A stretch of DNA of 64,000 nucleotides from Pseudomonas fluorescens (GTDB lineage Bacteria > Pseudomonadota > Gammaproteobacteria > Pseudomonadales > Pseudomonadaceae). Both the position numbers and the translations under genes were made by a program. Positions within the stretch are counted from its first letter, which is position 1. Every line of letters begins with the position of its first letter. The stretch covers positions 1,426,001-1,490,000 of the forward strand of contig LR782234.1 in the NCBI GenBank assembly GCA_902825215.1, read 5' to 3'. Of the stretch, positions 35,664-43,915 are shown in pieces. The notes under the pieces were generated by a model. That model worked only from the letters and a program-made list of their open reading frames with translations. It had not been told where the DNA came from and made no database searches.

Positions 35664-38138
35664 ATGATTCGCCGTTCGTTGCCCGCTGTATTCGCCCTGA
35701 TCTTCGCTGCGCCGTTGTGCGCAGCGCCTGCCGGTCAACAGACCCTGTTCAATTTCGTGCGCCCGGCCGACGTGGTCAAGGTTGTCACCGAAAATGCCGA
35801 TCTGCCGCAAGCCAACGCCGAGCAGACCGCAGAGGGCGAGGTGCTGCGCCGTGTGACCTTCAATCCCGTGGCCCGACCGACCCTGCGCCTGACGCCGCAG
35901 ACCGGCGCATGGGACTGGTCGCAGTCCGGCATGATGACCCTGCGGCTGCAGAGCGCAATGGATTGGGCCGTGACGGTTTACGTGCAGATTCAGAGCAACG
36001 ATGGCAAAACCCTGGTCAGCCGCGTCGATCTGCCGGCCGGGCCGGCGCAGACCCTGCTGGTGCCTTTGGTCGCCACCACGCCATTGAGCCAGGGCATGAA
36101 GGCCGGGCCGGCGATGCCGATGACCGTCGAGGGTCAACGCATCCTGCTGGCCAGCAGCAGTGGCGTCATCGACCGCAGTCAGGTGGTCTCGGTCAGTCTG
36201 TCGCTGGATCAGCCGAAAGTTGCCCAGAGTCTGCTGCTCGAACGTTTCGGCGTGCAGAGCGACGACGGGGTCACCCAGGCCGTGTATGGCAATCTGGTCG
36301 ATGCTTACGGGCAATCGACCCGTGGCAAGTGGCCGGAAAAAATCGCCGACGAGCAGCAACTGAAATCCGCCGCCGCCAGGGAACAGCAACAACTGAAAAC
36401 CTGGCTGGTCGAGCGCCAGAAGTCTTCGCTGGACAAGTTCGGTGGCTGGAAGCAGGGCCCGACGTTCAAGGCCAGTGGTTTCTTTCACACTGAAAAACGC
36501 GACGGCCGCTGGTATCTGGTGACCCCTGAAGGGCATCCGTTCTACTCCCTCGGCGTCAATACCGTCAGCCCCGACGTCAGCCGCACTTATGTGAGCGGTC
36601 GCGAATACATGTTCGAATCGTTGCCCAAGCCGAACGAACCGTTGGCCAGCCATTTTGGCGAGGGTGACAATCGCGGCGGCAATGGCGTCGATCAGGGCCG
36701 AGGCTACGCCAATGGTCGCTGGTATGACTTCTACGCCGCCAACCTGCAACGGCTGTACGGCGCGCCATGCAAGGCGGACAGCGAAGGCAAGTCCGGCGTG
36801 GCAGAGGCAGCCAAATCCGAAGCCGCCGAAACGTCCGCCGAGAAAACCACCGCGCCTGGCGCCGAGGCTGTCGTCGAGCCGAAATCCGGAGTGGCCGAAG
36901 CTGCGCAGACAGACGCGGCGCAAATCGTCCATGCCGAAACCGTCGTGCCGTGCCAAGCGAATATCGACGAGCAGCAATGGGCCACGCGCACCCTTGATCG
37001 TCTGCAAGCCTGGGGCTTCAACACCATCGGCAACTGGAGCGCACCGGCGCTCGCCGATGCCGAGCGCGTGCCGTACACCTTGCCGCTGTCGATCGTCGGC
37101 GACTACACCAGTATCAGTACCGGCAGCGACTGGTGGGGCGGCATGCCTGACCCGTTCGATCCGCGTTTTGCCATGGCTACCGAGCGCGCTGTGGCGATTG
37201 CCGCCCGTGATCATCGCGACGATCCGTGGCTGATCGGCTATTACGCGGACAACGAACTGGCCTGGGCGGGTCCCGGCGACGATCCCCAATCGCGTTACGC
37301 GCTGGCATACGGCACGCTGAAAATGACCACCGACGTACCGGCCAAACGCGCTTTCCTCAAGCAGTTGCGCGACAAGTACCGCAATCAGGCCGGGCTGTCG
37401 AAGGCTTGGGGTATCGATTTGCCGGCGTGGGAATTGATGGAAGACCCGGGCTTCGTGCCGCCGCTGCCGAACCCGGAACACCCGGAAATCGAGGCCGACT
37501 TCAAATACTTCCAAAAGGTTTTCGCCGACACGTACTTCAAGACCATTTCCGACTCGCTGAAATGGCACGCGCCTAACCAGATGCTGCTCGGCGGGCGCTT
37601 CGCTGTGAGCACGCCGGAGGCGGTGGCGTCCTGTGCGCAGTATTGCGATGTGCTGAGCTTCAACATGTACACACTCACACCGCAGGACGGTCATGACTTC
37701 GCCGCCCTTGCGTCACTGGACAAGCCGGTGCTGATCACCGAGTTCAATTTCGGCTCGACCGATCGCGGCCCACTCTGGGGTGGGGTGACGCAGGTAGCGC
37801 GAGAAGAAGATCGCGGCCCGGCCTATGCCAACTTCCTCAAACAGGCGCTGAACGAGCCGTCGATTGTGGGCGTGCACTGGTTCCAGTATCTGGACCAACC
37901 GGTAACCGGGCGTTTGCTGGATGGCGAGAACGGCCACTTCGGTCTGGTCGGGGTCACTGATCTGCCGTATCAGGGTTTTGTCGAAACCGTGCGCAAGAGT
38001 AATTTGCAAGTGCTGGAGCAACTGGGCAAAGAAGTGCAGAAAGCCCCGGCTCACGAGGCTGAGGGCGGGCGCAAAGGGGAGGCCGGTAAGGCGGCCGGGC
38101 CCGGACATGCGGGTGGGCATTCTGCCAATGGTCACTGA
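35664..38138 (+). CDS. Secreted GH42/agarase-like glycoside hydrolase with low-complexity insertion
   Basis: The 824-residue product has a signal peptide (APLCA-APAG), an N-terminal beta domain (about 30-240), and a TIM-barrel region from about 265 (GFFHTEKRDGRWYLVTPEGHPFYSLGVNT). Putative catalytic glutamates are Glu531 in YYADNELAW (acid/base) and Glu693 in ITEFNFG (nucleophile), as in GH42 and agarase-like clans. An insertion at about 372-432 is Ala/Glu/Lys-rich, with two copies of KSGVAEAA, framed by Cys (APCKA, VPCQA). The C-terminus is Gly/His-rich. Homologues are often called agarase; the true substrate is unknown. It is monocistronic. Confidence 0.8.
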   Translation: MIRRSLPAVFALIFAAPLCAAPAGQQTLFNFVRPADVVKVVTENADLPQANAEQTAEGEVLRRVTFNPVARPTLRLTPQTGAWDWSQSGMMTLRLQSAMDWAVTVYVQIQSNDGKTLVSRVDLPAGPAQTLLVPLVATTPLSQGMKAGPAMPMTVEGQRILLASSSGVIDRSQVVSVSLSLDQPKVAQSLLLERFGVQSDDGVTQAVYGNLVDAYGQSTRGKWPEKIADEQQLKSAAAREQQQLKTWLVERQKSSLDKFGGWKQGPTFKASGFFHTEKRDGRWYLVTPEGHPFYSLGVNTVSPDVSRTYVSGREYMFESLPKPNEPLASHFGEGDNRGGNGVDQGRGYANGRWYDFYAANLQRLYGAPCKADSEGKSGVAEAAKSEAAETSAEKTTAPGAEAVVEPKSGVAEAAQTDAAQIVHAETVVPCQANIDEQQWATRTLDRLQAWGFNTIGNWSAPALADAERVPYTLPLSIVGDYTSISTGSDWWGGMPDPFDPRFAMATERAVAIAARDHRDDPWLIGYYADNELAWAGPGDDPQSRYALAYGTLKMTTDVPAKRAFLKQLRDKYRNQAGLSKAWGIDLPAWELMEDPGFVPPLPNPEHPEIEADFKYFQKVFADTYFKTISDSLKWHAPNQMLLGGRFAVSTPEAVASCAQYCDVLSFNMYTLTPQDGHDFAALASLDKPVLITEFNFGSTDRGPLWGGVTQVAREEDRGPAYANFLKQALNEPSIVGVHWFQYLDQPVTGRLLDGENGHFGLVGVTDLPYQGFVETVRKSNLQVLEQLGKEVQKAPAHEAEGGRKGEAGKAAGPGHAGGHSANGH

Positions 38139-38163
38139 GTTCTGAGACACCGCGTTATCGTTC

Positions 38164-38238
38164 TTCGCTAGCAGGCTCGCCCCCACACAGGATGTCAGTA
38201 ACAGCTGATATCCCCTGTGGGCGCGAGCCGCCTCGACA
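38164..38238. repeat. Degenerate REP pair
   Basis: TTCGCTAGCAGGCTCGCCCC and, about 40 bp on, CTGTGGGCGCGAGCCGCCTC are mutated REP units in inverted order. Confidence 0.7.
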
Positions 38239-38340
38239 AAATTTCCAGAACAACCGTCTGGCCCGCGCCTGTTCCCAAATCCCTCAAGGGCTGGAACAAT
38301 GCGGGCCACTTTGTAGAGCGTTTTCGCGGGGGAGTTGCGG

Positions 38341-39486
38341 GTGCAGATTCAGGGTCATTACGAGCTTCAATTCGAAGCGGTGCGCGAAGCATTTGCCGCA
38401 CTGTTCGACGATCCCCAGGAACGCGGCGCAGCCCTGTGCATTCAGGTTGGTGGACAAACCGTTGTCGACCTCTGGTCCGGTACCGCCGACAAGGACGGCG
38501 CCGAGGCCTGGCACAGCGATACCATCGCCAACCTGTTCTCCTGCACCAAGACGTTTACTGCGGTCACCGCGCTGCAACTGGTGGCCGAAGGCAAATTGCA
38601 ACTCGATGTACCGGTCGCCCGCTATTGGCCGGAATTTGCCGCCGCCGGTAAAGAGTCGGTAACCCTGCGCCAACTGCTCTGCCATCAGGCCGGCCTGCCG
38701 GCGTTGCGCGAACTGCTCGCTCCCGAAGCCTTGTACGAATGGCAAACCATGGTCGATGCCCTTGCGGCCGAAGCTCCGTGGTGGACGCCGGGCACCGGTC
38801 ACGGTTATGCCGCGATCACTTACGGTTGGCTGGTTGGCGAATTGCTGCGCCGCGCTGACGGCCGTGGGCCGGGTGAATCCATCGTCGCTCGTGTGGCCAA
38901 GCCATTGGGGCTGGATTTCCATGTCGGTCTGGCCGATGAAGAGTTTCATCGCGTGGCGCACATCGCCCGCGGAAAGGGTAACCCCGGCGATGCCGCGGCC
39001 CAGCGTTTGCTGCAAGTGACCATGCGCGAACCGACGGCCATGACCACCCGTGCCTTCACCAATCCGCCGTCGGTGCTGACCAGCACCAACAAACCGGAAT
39101 GGCGACGCATGCAGCAACCAGCGGCGAACGGCCATGGCAATGCGCGCAGTCTGGCCGGGTTTTATGCTGGTCTGCTCGACGGCAGCCTGCTCGAAAGCGA
39201 CATGCTCCAGGAGCTGACCCGTGAGCACAGCCTCGGCGACGACAAGACTCTGCTGACCCGCACGCGTTTCGGTCTCGGCTGCATGCTCGACCAACCCGAC
39301 GTGCCCAACGCCACCTACGGCCTCGGCCCGCGCGCGTTCGGCCATCCGGGAGCGGGCGGTTCCATCGGTTTCGCTGATCCTGAGCATGATGTCGCGTTCG
39401 GTTTCGTGACAAATACCCTTGGGCCCTATGTTTTGATGGACCCGCGCGCGCAAAAGCTCGCGCGGGTGCTTGCCACTTGTCTGTAA
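38341..39486 (+). CDS. Serine hydrolase, beta-lactamase fold (family VIII esterase/EstB-like)
   Basis: The 381-residue protein has the SxxK nucleophile in LFSCTKTFTAV and a YxxxxYG line GHGYAAITYGWLVGELLRR for the catalytic tyrosine, with GHPGAGGSIGFADPEH as the third motif. No signal peptide is seen. Members hydrolyse short-chain esters or act as penicillin-binding-like enzymes. GTG at 38341 is preferred because GGAG lies six bases upstream; a TTG two codons earlier is possible. Position between the glycoside hydrolase and OmpA gene fits PA1047-type esterases in P. aeruginosa (from memory). Confidence 0.85.
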   Translation: MQIQGHYELQFEAVREAFAALFDDPQERGAALCIQVGGQTVVDLWSGTADKDGAEAWHSDTIANLFSCTKTFTAVTALQLVAEGKLQLDVPVARYWPEFAAAGKESVTLRQLLCHQAGLPALRELLAPEALYEWQTMVDALAAEAPWWTPGTGHGYAAITYGWLVGELLRRADGRGPGESIVARVAKPLGLDFHVGLADEEFHRVAHIARGKGNPGDAAAQRLLQVTMREPTAMTTRAFTNPPSVLTSTNKPEWRRMQQPAANGHGNARSLAGFYAGLLDGSLLESDMLQELTREHSLGDDKTLLTRTRFGLGCMLDQPDVPNATYGLGPRAFGHPGAGGSIGFADPEHDVAFGFVTNTLGPYVLMDPRAQKLARVLATCL

Positions 39487-39599
39487 AGCGGTAACAGAGG
39501 CGCCAGGGGCGGAACCTCAAAAGGATTTTCGATTCAAAACGGCTGTTTATCCGGGCGAAAGTGCTCTGATTTTTCATTACTTCATTTTGTGGATTTTCA

Positions 39600-40706
39600 A
39601 TGTCAACTAAAAAGACTCTCGCCCTGGCCCTGTGTGTAGCGATCACCGGTTGCGCACAGACCCCGAAAAACGATGCGGACGGCGGCAGCTGGTGGCCGTT
39701 CGGTTCTTCCGACACAGTGGCAGCCAAGGAGCCTGCTCCGGCCCCGGCCCCGTTGAAACCTGCCGCGACTGCACCGGTCGCCAAGGCCGAGAGCAGCAAT
39801 CCGTGGTACTGGCCGTTCGGTTCCAGCGATGAAGCGACCAAAGCGGACCTGAAGGCTGAAGTTGCTCCGGAAGTGAAAAAACCGGTCGCTGTCGCCAAGG
39901 CTGACGCCGAGTCCAATGGCAAATGGTGGTGGCCGTTCGGCGGCAAGGACCAGCCGACTGCCAAAGCGGTGCCGATGCCTGATCCCAAAGTGACTCAGGC
40001 CTGGCTCGACGACTACGAACCGCGCCTGCGCGATGCGGTCAAGGACAGCAACCTGCAACTCGAGCGCCGCGACAACGTGCTGGTCGTCACCGCGCCAGTA
40101 GAGGGCTCGTTCAACCCGGACCGCCCGGCGATGCTGCTGCCGGTGACCCTGGGCCCATTCACTCGCGTAGCGAAAATTCTCGAAGCTGATCCGAAGACTG
40201 CCGTGCTGGTGCTCGGTCACAGCGACACCAGTGGTGCTGCGCCGGCCAACATCAAGCTCAGTCAGGAACGTGCACAATCGGTGGCGGCGATCTTCCGCCT
40301 CAGCGGTCTGCAGCGTGATCGCCTGATGCTGCGTGGCATGGGCTCGGAAGCGCCACGTGCGGCCAACGACAGCGTTGAAGGCCGCGCCTTGAACCGTCGC
40401 GTCGAATTGCTGGTGACCCCACAAAACACCATGGTTGCGCTGTTGAGCAAATACAACATGCCAGCGCCGAAGCCGGTGACCATGGTCGCGGCGCAAGACG
40501 TCAAGCCAGTGGCCAAACCGGCGACTCCGGCGCCTGCCGTGAAGAAAGCTGCTGCCCCGGCGACGAAAAAGGCTCCGGCCAAGAAAGCCGCTGCCAAGGC
40601 CTCTGCGAAAAAGGCGCCGGCCAAAACGCCGGCTAAAAAGACTGCGCCAGCCAAAGCCGCCACGACCGACAAGAAAGTCGCCGCGACCGACGCCACCAAA
40701 AAGTGA
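39600..40706 (+). CDS. OmpA-like lipoprotein with three WPFG repeats and a Lys/Ala/Pro tail
   Basis: The 368-residue product has a lipobox ITGC (Cys18). The N-terminal half has three tryptophan motifs, SWWPFGSSD (about 30-38), WYWPFGSSD (69-77) and KWWWPFGGKD (108-117), spaced about 40 residues and joined by Ala/Pro/Lys linkers. The OmpA domain (about 160-275) has VLGHSDTSGAAPANIKLSQE and ALNRRVELL. The C-terminal 60 residues are AKKAPAKKAAAK-type repeats like AlgP or histone H1. There is no good Shine-Dalgarno before the ATG. It lies 24 bp before pdxH and may be its operon partner. P. aeruginosa has an OmpA gene (PA1048) here, from memory. Confidence 0.88.
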   Translation: MSTKKTLALALCVAITGCAQTPKNDADGGSWWPFGSSDTVAAKEPAPAPAPLKPAATAPVAKAESSNPWYWPFGSSDEATKADLKAEVAPEVKKPVAVAKADAESNGKWWWPFGGKDQPTAKAVPMPDPKVTQAWLDDYEPRLRDAVKDSNLQLERRDNVLVVTAPVEGSFNPDRPAMLLPVTLGPFTRVAKILEADPKTAVLVLGHSDTSGAAPANIKLSQERAQSVAAIFRLSGLQRDRLMLRGMGSEAPRAANDSVEGRALNRRVELLVTPQNTMVALLSKYNMPAPKPVTMVAAQDVKPVAKPATPAPAVKKAAAPATKKAPAKKAAAKASAKKAPAKTPAKKTAPAKAATTDKKVAATDATKK

Positions 40707-40730
40707 TCCGCTAACCAAAAGGAATGCGCC

Positions 40731-41378
40731 ATGACCCAGGCTCTGGCAGATATGCGTCGTGATTACACCCGCGATGGCTTGACCGAGACGCAAGCCCCGG
40801 CCGAGCCGTTTGCCCTTTTTCACCAGTGGTTCGCCGATGCGGTGAACACCGAGCAAGCCCCGGTCGAGGCCAACGCCATGACCTTGGCCACGGTCGATGC
40901 CGACGGGCGTCCGCACTGCCGCATTCTGCTGCTCAAGGGCCTGGACGAGCACGGCTTTACCTTCTTCACCAATTACGACAGCGCCAAGGGCCAACAACTA
41001 GCGGCCAATCCATTCGCCGCCATGACGTTCTTCTGGCCGACTTTGGAGCGCCAGGTGCGCATCGAAGGGCGGGTGGTCAAGGTCACGCCGCAGGAGTCCG
41101 ACGCGTATTACCAGGTGCGCCCGTTGGGTAGCCGTCTCGGGGCTTGGGCCTCACCGCAGAGCCGGGTGATCAACGGCCGCGGTGAACTGGAAGATTTGCT
41201 CAAGGCCACTGAGCAGCGTTTCTCCGACAGCCAACCCGACTGCCCGGCACACTGGGGCGGGTATCGCTTGCTGCCCGAGCGCATCGAATTCTGGCAGGGC
41301 CGGCCGAGCCGTCTGCACGATCGCCTCAACTACCGCGCGCAGGGCGCCGCCTGGATTCTTGAACGACTGGCACCCTGA
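40731..41378 (+). CDS. pdxH: Pyridoxamine 5'-phosphate oxidase
   Basis: The 215-residue FMN enzyme oxidises pyridoxine or pyridoxamine phosphate to pyridoxal phosphate, the last step of vitamin B6 synthesis. It shows [33 protein letters not shown] with the FMN-binding residues, [16 protein letters not shown] and the C-terminal RLHDRLNYR and ERLAP end. The length is standard. GGAATG with good spacing precedes the ATG. Confidence 0.98.
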   Translation: MTQALADMRRDYTRDGLTETQAPAEPFALFHQWFADAVNTEQAPVEANAMTLATVDADGRPHCRILLLKGLDEHGFTFFTNYDSAKGQQLAANPFAAMTFFWPTLERQVRIEGRVVKVTPQESDAYYQVRPLGSRLGAWASPQSRVINGRGELEDLLKATEQRFSDSQPDCPAHWGGYRLLPERIEFWQGRPSRLHDRLNYRAQGAAWILERLAP

Positions 41379-41557
41379 GCAGTCTACCGAGCGAGATAGC
41401 GGCCGGCGGCGCAGGATCGCTGATTTGGCGCTACTGTAAGTGGACGTTCGCCGCCGTCTGTACCTGGCCTGAATGGAAGCCAATTTATCCGGCAGGTGTC
41501 GTGACAGGCGCCAAGCCACGGAGTTTAATGAACACATGTTCTTTTGGAGTTGATGCT

Positions 41558-42022
41558 ATGCGTAAGTCTGTTCTGCTGGTTGCTTCCTTTTCCACCATGG
41601 CAATGTTGCTGACCGGCTGCCAGTCGAGCCTGACCGGTGACTCCTACTCCCGTGACGAAGCACGTCGCGTGCAGACCATTCGCATGGGCACCATCGAATC
41701 CCTGCGTCCGGTGAAAATCGAAGGCACCAAGACCCCGATCGGCGGCGCGGCTGGCGCAGTGGTCGGCGGTGTCGGCGGCAGCGCCATCGGCGGCGGCAAG
41801 GGCAGCATCGTCGCAGCGGTCATCGGTGCAGTGGCGGGCGGCCTGCTCGGCTCAGCCACCGAAGAAGGTCTGACCCGTACTCAAGGCGTGGAAATCACCG
41901 TCCGCGAAGACGACGGCAGCATGCGCGCCTACGTGCAGCAGGTTCAGGAGAATGAAGTGTTCCGCGTCGGCGAGCGGGTACGGATTTCGACCGTTGGCGG
42001 GACCAGCCGCGTTTCGCACTAA
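41558..42022 (+). CDS. Glycine-zipper 2TM outer-membrane lipoprotein (SlyB-like)
   Basis: The 154-residue product has a lipobox LLTGC (Cys about 21), two glycine-zipper segments (GGAAGAVVGGVGGSAIGGG and IVAAVIGAVAGGLLGSA, about 62-103) and a C-terminal beta domain with VEITVREDDGSMRAYVQQV. This is the SlyB/PcpS pattern of outer-membrane lipoproteins that support membrane integrity. The ATG at 41558 has GGAG eight bases upstream. A strong terminator follows. Confidence 0.92.
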   Translation: MRKSVLLVASFSTMAMLLTGCQSSLTGDSYSRDEARRVQTIRMGTIESLRPVKIEGTKTPIGGAAGAVVGGVGGSAIGGGKGSIVAAVIGAVAGGLLGSATEEGLTRTQGVEITVREDDGSMRAYVQQVQENEVFRVGERVRISTVGGTSRVSH

Positions 42023-42038
42023 GCGGGATGCAGGTAAA

Positions 42039-42073
42039 GAAAACCCCGATCAGGTGACTGGTCGGGGTTTTTT
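42039..42073 (+). terminator. Intrinsic terminator after the SlyB-like gene
   Basis: AAAACCCCGATCA pairs with TGGTCGGGGTTTT and is followed by a T-run. The A-tract on the left also makes it a terminator for the toxin-immunity operon arriving from the other side. Confidence 0.9.
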
Positions 42074-42081
42074 TGGAATTT

Positions 42082-42339
42082 CTACTCGCTTCCATGACAG
42101 CCGAGTTGAAAATCGTAAGCCGAATCGTACAAAGCTCGACCTATCAAAGCTTCCAGTTGCTTTATTTGATCTTGGTCGAGGTCATAACAATAGATTTCGT
42201 CTTCTGGGTTGGTCCACCCCATGATTGCTCTTAGCCGCTCAATGTTGCCATGCGGAACTGGTACCTCGAAAACCAGTTGAGCGGTGTGTTTATCAAATGC
42301 CTCGACGGTATGATTCAGTTTGCAGGAGCCATAAATCAT
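42082..42339 (-). CDS. Putative second immunity protein of the bacteriocin operon
   Basis: The 85-residue acidic protein starts at the ATG at 42339, overlapping the first immunity gene by four bases. It is a diverged paralogue of that protein: HTVEAFDKHTAQLVFEVPVP and GWTNPEDEIYCYDLDQDQIKQLEALIG align with HVVEVFDRKTESLLRTVEIE and NWQKPEDEFDGNDLTEEQITTLEKWTG. Small size, acidity and position after a nuclease toxin point to immunity; a recalled label for such proteins is DUF7683, which I cannot verify. The DNA here is clearly less GC-rich than its surroundings. Confidence 0.65.
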   Translation of the reverse strand: MIYGSCKLNHTVEAFDKHTAQLVFEVPVPHGNIERLRAIMGWTNPEDEIYCYDLDQDQIKQLEALIGRALYDSAYDFQLGCHGSE

Positions 42340-42566
42340 TCGACGCAAACCAGTTGAACTATGTGATTTACGTTCAGTAGTTTCTGTCCGGTCCATTTCT
42401 CAAGGGTTGTGATTTGTTCTTCAGTCAGATCATTGCCGTCAAATTCATCCTCAGGCTTCTGCCAGTTCATCAACTCCTTCAATGCTTTTTTGTGACGTGC
42501 CTCGATTTCGACCGTTCGGAGTAAGCTCTCAGTCTTTCGGTCAAAAACCTCTACTACGTGTTTCAT
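42336..42566 (-). CDS. Putative immunity protein directly after the toxin
   Basis: The 76-residue acidic protein (MKHVVEVFDRKTESLLRTVE...) overlaps the toxin stop by four bases, so toxin and antidote are coupled. Its core KPEDEFDGNDLTEEQITTLE is rich in Asp and Glu, as expected for a protein that covers a basic RNase face. It does not look like the classical ColE3/cloacin immunity family, as judged from memory of those sequences. Function is inferred from position only. Confidence 0.7.
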   Translation of the reverse strand: MKHVVEVFDRKTESLLRTVEIEARHKKALKELMNWQKPEDEFDGNDLTEEQITTLEKWTGQKLLNVNHIVQLVCVE

Positions 42567-43750
42567 TTTTCTACCCTCCTTGTTGAATCGGCCGGTTTTG
42601 TTTGTTCCCCCGTTTGCGGGTCGTATTCTCCAAGATGTTTTCCTTGCTTGGTGTACATCTCAACCTTGCCATGCTGAGAATCCCATTCGTAAATTTTTCC
42701 CGATGAATCTTTCCAGCGTCTGCGCTTTTTTCCTCCACCGCGAACAGAGGTTTTCAAAGGCGCTGGTTTTACATCCGGGAAGGCCGGCAGTGAAACCGGA
42801 GCGGGGTGGTAAGAGAAATCTCCAGGAACATTCAGGACGATATAAACCGGCTTGACACCAGAGCTCGCCGGAAAAACCAGAATAAAATCCCGATACTCCG
42901 GCGGATAGGCCGGGCTCACCAATATCCCGTCCGCCGCTTTCGTCGGCGGATACACCCAGATATGCGGTGCCTGCGGTGCAGCTTCTAGCGCTGGGGTGCC
43001 GAGGATGTCAGAGCCATCCACAGCCGGCGTCCACAGCAGTTCGATGCCTCCCCCCAGATCCGCAACGAACCGGTCACCGCGTGCAGTGAACTGCACGACA
43101 TCAACCATTTCCCAATCGCGGTTCTTGCCGGTGTAGAAACCGTAACCCTTGAGTGTGCCATCGGCCTGTTGTTCGACACGCAGGCGCACGCGAGTCCGGG
43201 CTTGTTTGAGCGTGCTCAGTTGCTCATCGGTATACAGCGCGCTGTCACCCAGGTTCGAGGGCATCAGCAGCGCAACCAACCCGAGCAAAGGTACGACCGC
43301 CGCGCTGGATACCAGCGCTGGCAGCGCTTCGAAAGCCGAGCCGGCCAGCGCAAGGCTGCCAAACCCGACGGGGAGGGTGTTGGCGCTGATTTTCTTTAGG
43401 GGGACGCCGCCGCTTTCATCCGCCTCGCGAGCGCCGAGCAGGATCAGCTCGCCGTAATCCTTGAGGCTGTCGGTCGGCACCATGCCGGAAGGGTTGGCGT
43501 AATCGATGATTGCGTCCGGCAATTTGCAGGACTTGGCAAACGCGCAGCCAGCGCGCACGGCTTCAGGTTTTGTCGCGGCCACTTCCCGCCTGCGCTCAAA
43601 TGCCTCTTGCCGGGCCAGCATCGCGTCGTAGGCGTTTTGTCGGGCTTCGCGCTCGGCCAGTTCAGTGGCCGTCATATACCGCCAGGTAACGTGATGCCCG
43701 TCGCCCCCCGGTGGGTTTTGCACCCGGGGAATGTCCTTGTTACGCGCCAC
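42563..43750 (-). CDS. Compact S-type pyocin domain toxin with colicin E3-like ribonuclease end
   Basis: The 395-residue protein has a charged N-terminus (1-65), a hydrophobic region (about 125-165, with LPALVSSAAVVPLLGLVALLMP), an S-type pyocin-like domain (about 170-310, LKGYGFYTGKNRDWEMVDVV, IWVYPPTKAADGILVSPAYP), and a C-terminal cytotoxic domain (340-395) with RRWKDSSGKIYEWDSQHGKVE and GEYDPQTGEQ. This closely follows the 16S-rRNA-cleaving end of colicin E3, with Asp357, His360 and Glu364 matching the catalytic Asp-x-x-His-x-x-x-Glu. The start is GTG. A classical receptor-binding domain is not seen, so the delivery route (bacteriocin or secretion system) is open. Confidence 0.85.
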   Translation of the reverse strand: MARNKDIPRVQNPPGGDGHHVTWRYMTATELAEREARQNAYDAMLARQEAFERRREVAATKPEAVRAGCAFAKSCKLPDAIIDYANPSGMVPTDSLKDYGELILLGAREADESGGVPLKKISANTLPVGFGSLALAGSAFEALPALVSSAAVVPLLGLVALLMPSNLGDSALYTDEQLSTLKQARTRVRLRVEQQADGTLKGYGFYTGKNRDWEMVDVVQFTARGDRFVADLGGGIELLWTPAVDGSDILGTPALEAAPQAPHIWVYPPTKAADGILVSPAYPPEYRDFILVFPASSGVKPVYIVLNVPGDFSYHPAPVSLPAFPDVKPAPLKTSVRGGGKKRRRWKDSSGKIYEWDSQHGKVEMYTKQGKHLGEYDPQTGEQTKPADSTRRVEK

Positions 43751-43775
43751 AGATCGTTCCTTCGTTCATCATCGA

Positions 43776-43795
43776 CAGCCCCTCGAAAGGGGCTG
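43776..43795 (-). other. Hairpin in the toxin leader
   Basis: CAGCCCCT and AGGGGCTG pair around CGAA, 26 bp before the toxin start. No T-run follows on the minus strand, so it is more likely a leader structure than a terminator. Confidence 0.6.
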
Positions 43796-43915
43796 CACGA
43801 CGTTAACGAAGCAGGAAAATTATGGCTGTAGGACGCGTCGCTAAAAACGTGGGGATAGTTCGCCGCGTGTTAAAAGGATGACGGCGAGGGAAGATTTTCC
43901 CTGGCCGTGGATCTT

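Noticed and set aside
35514..37694. 726-residue minus-strand frame opposite dinG end and the glycoside hydrolase
   Set aside because: Low-complexity Arg/His/Gly-rich translation without domain, antisense to two well-supported genes.
39500..39560. AlgU-type promoter before the WPFG OmpA gene
   Set aside because: GAACCT-N16-TCAAA is a weak match to GAACTT/TCTGA and could be chance.
43751..43915. LexA box or pyocin P-box upstream of the toxin
   Set aside because: No CTG-N10-CAG and no convincing P-box repeats in the gap.
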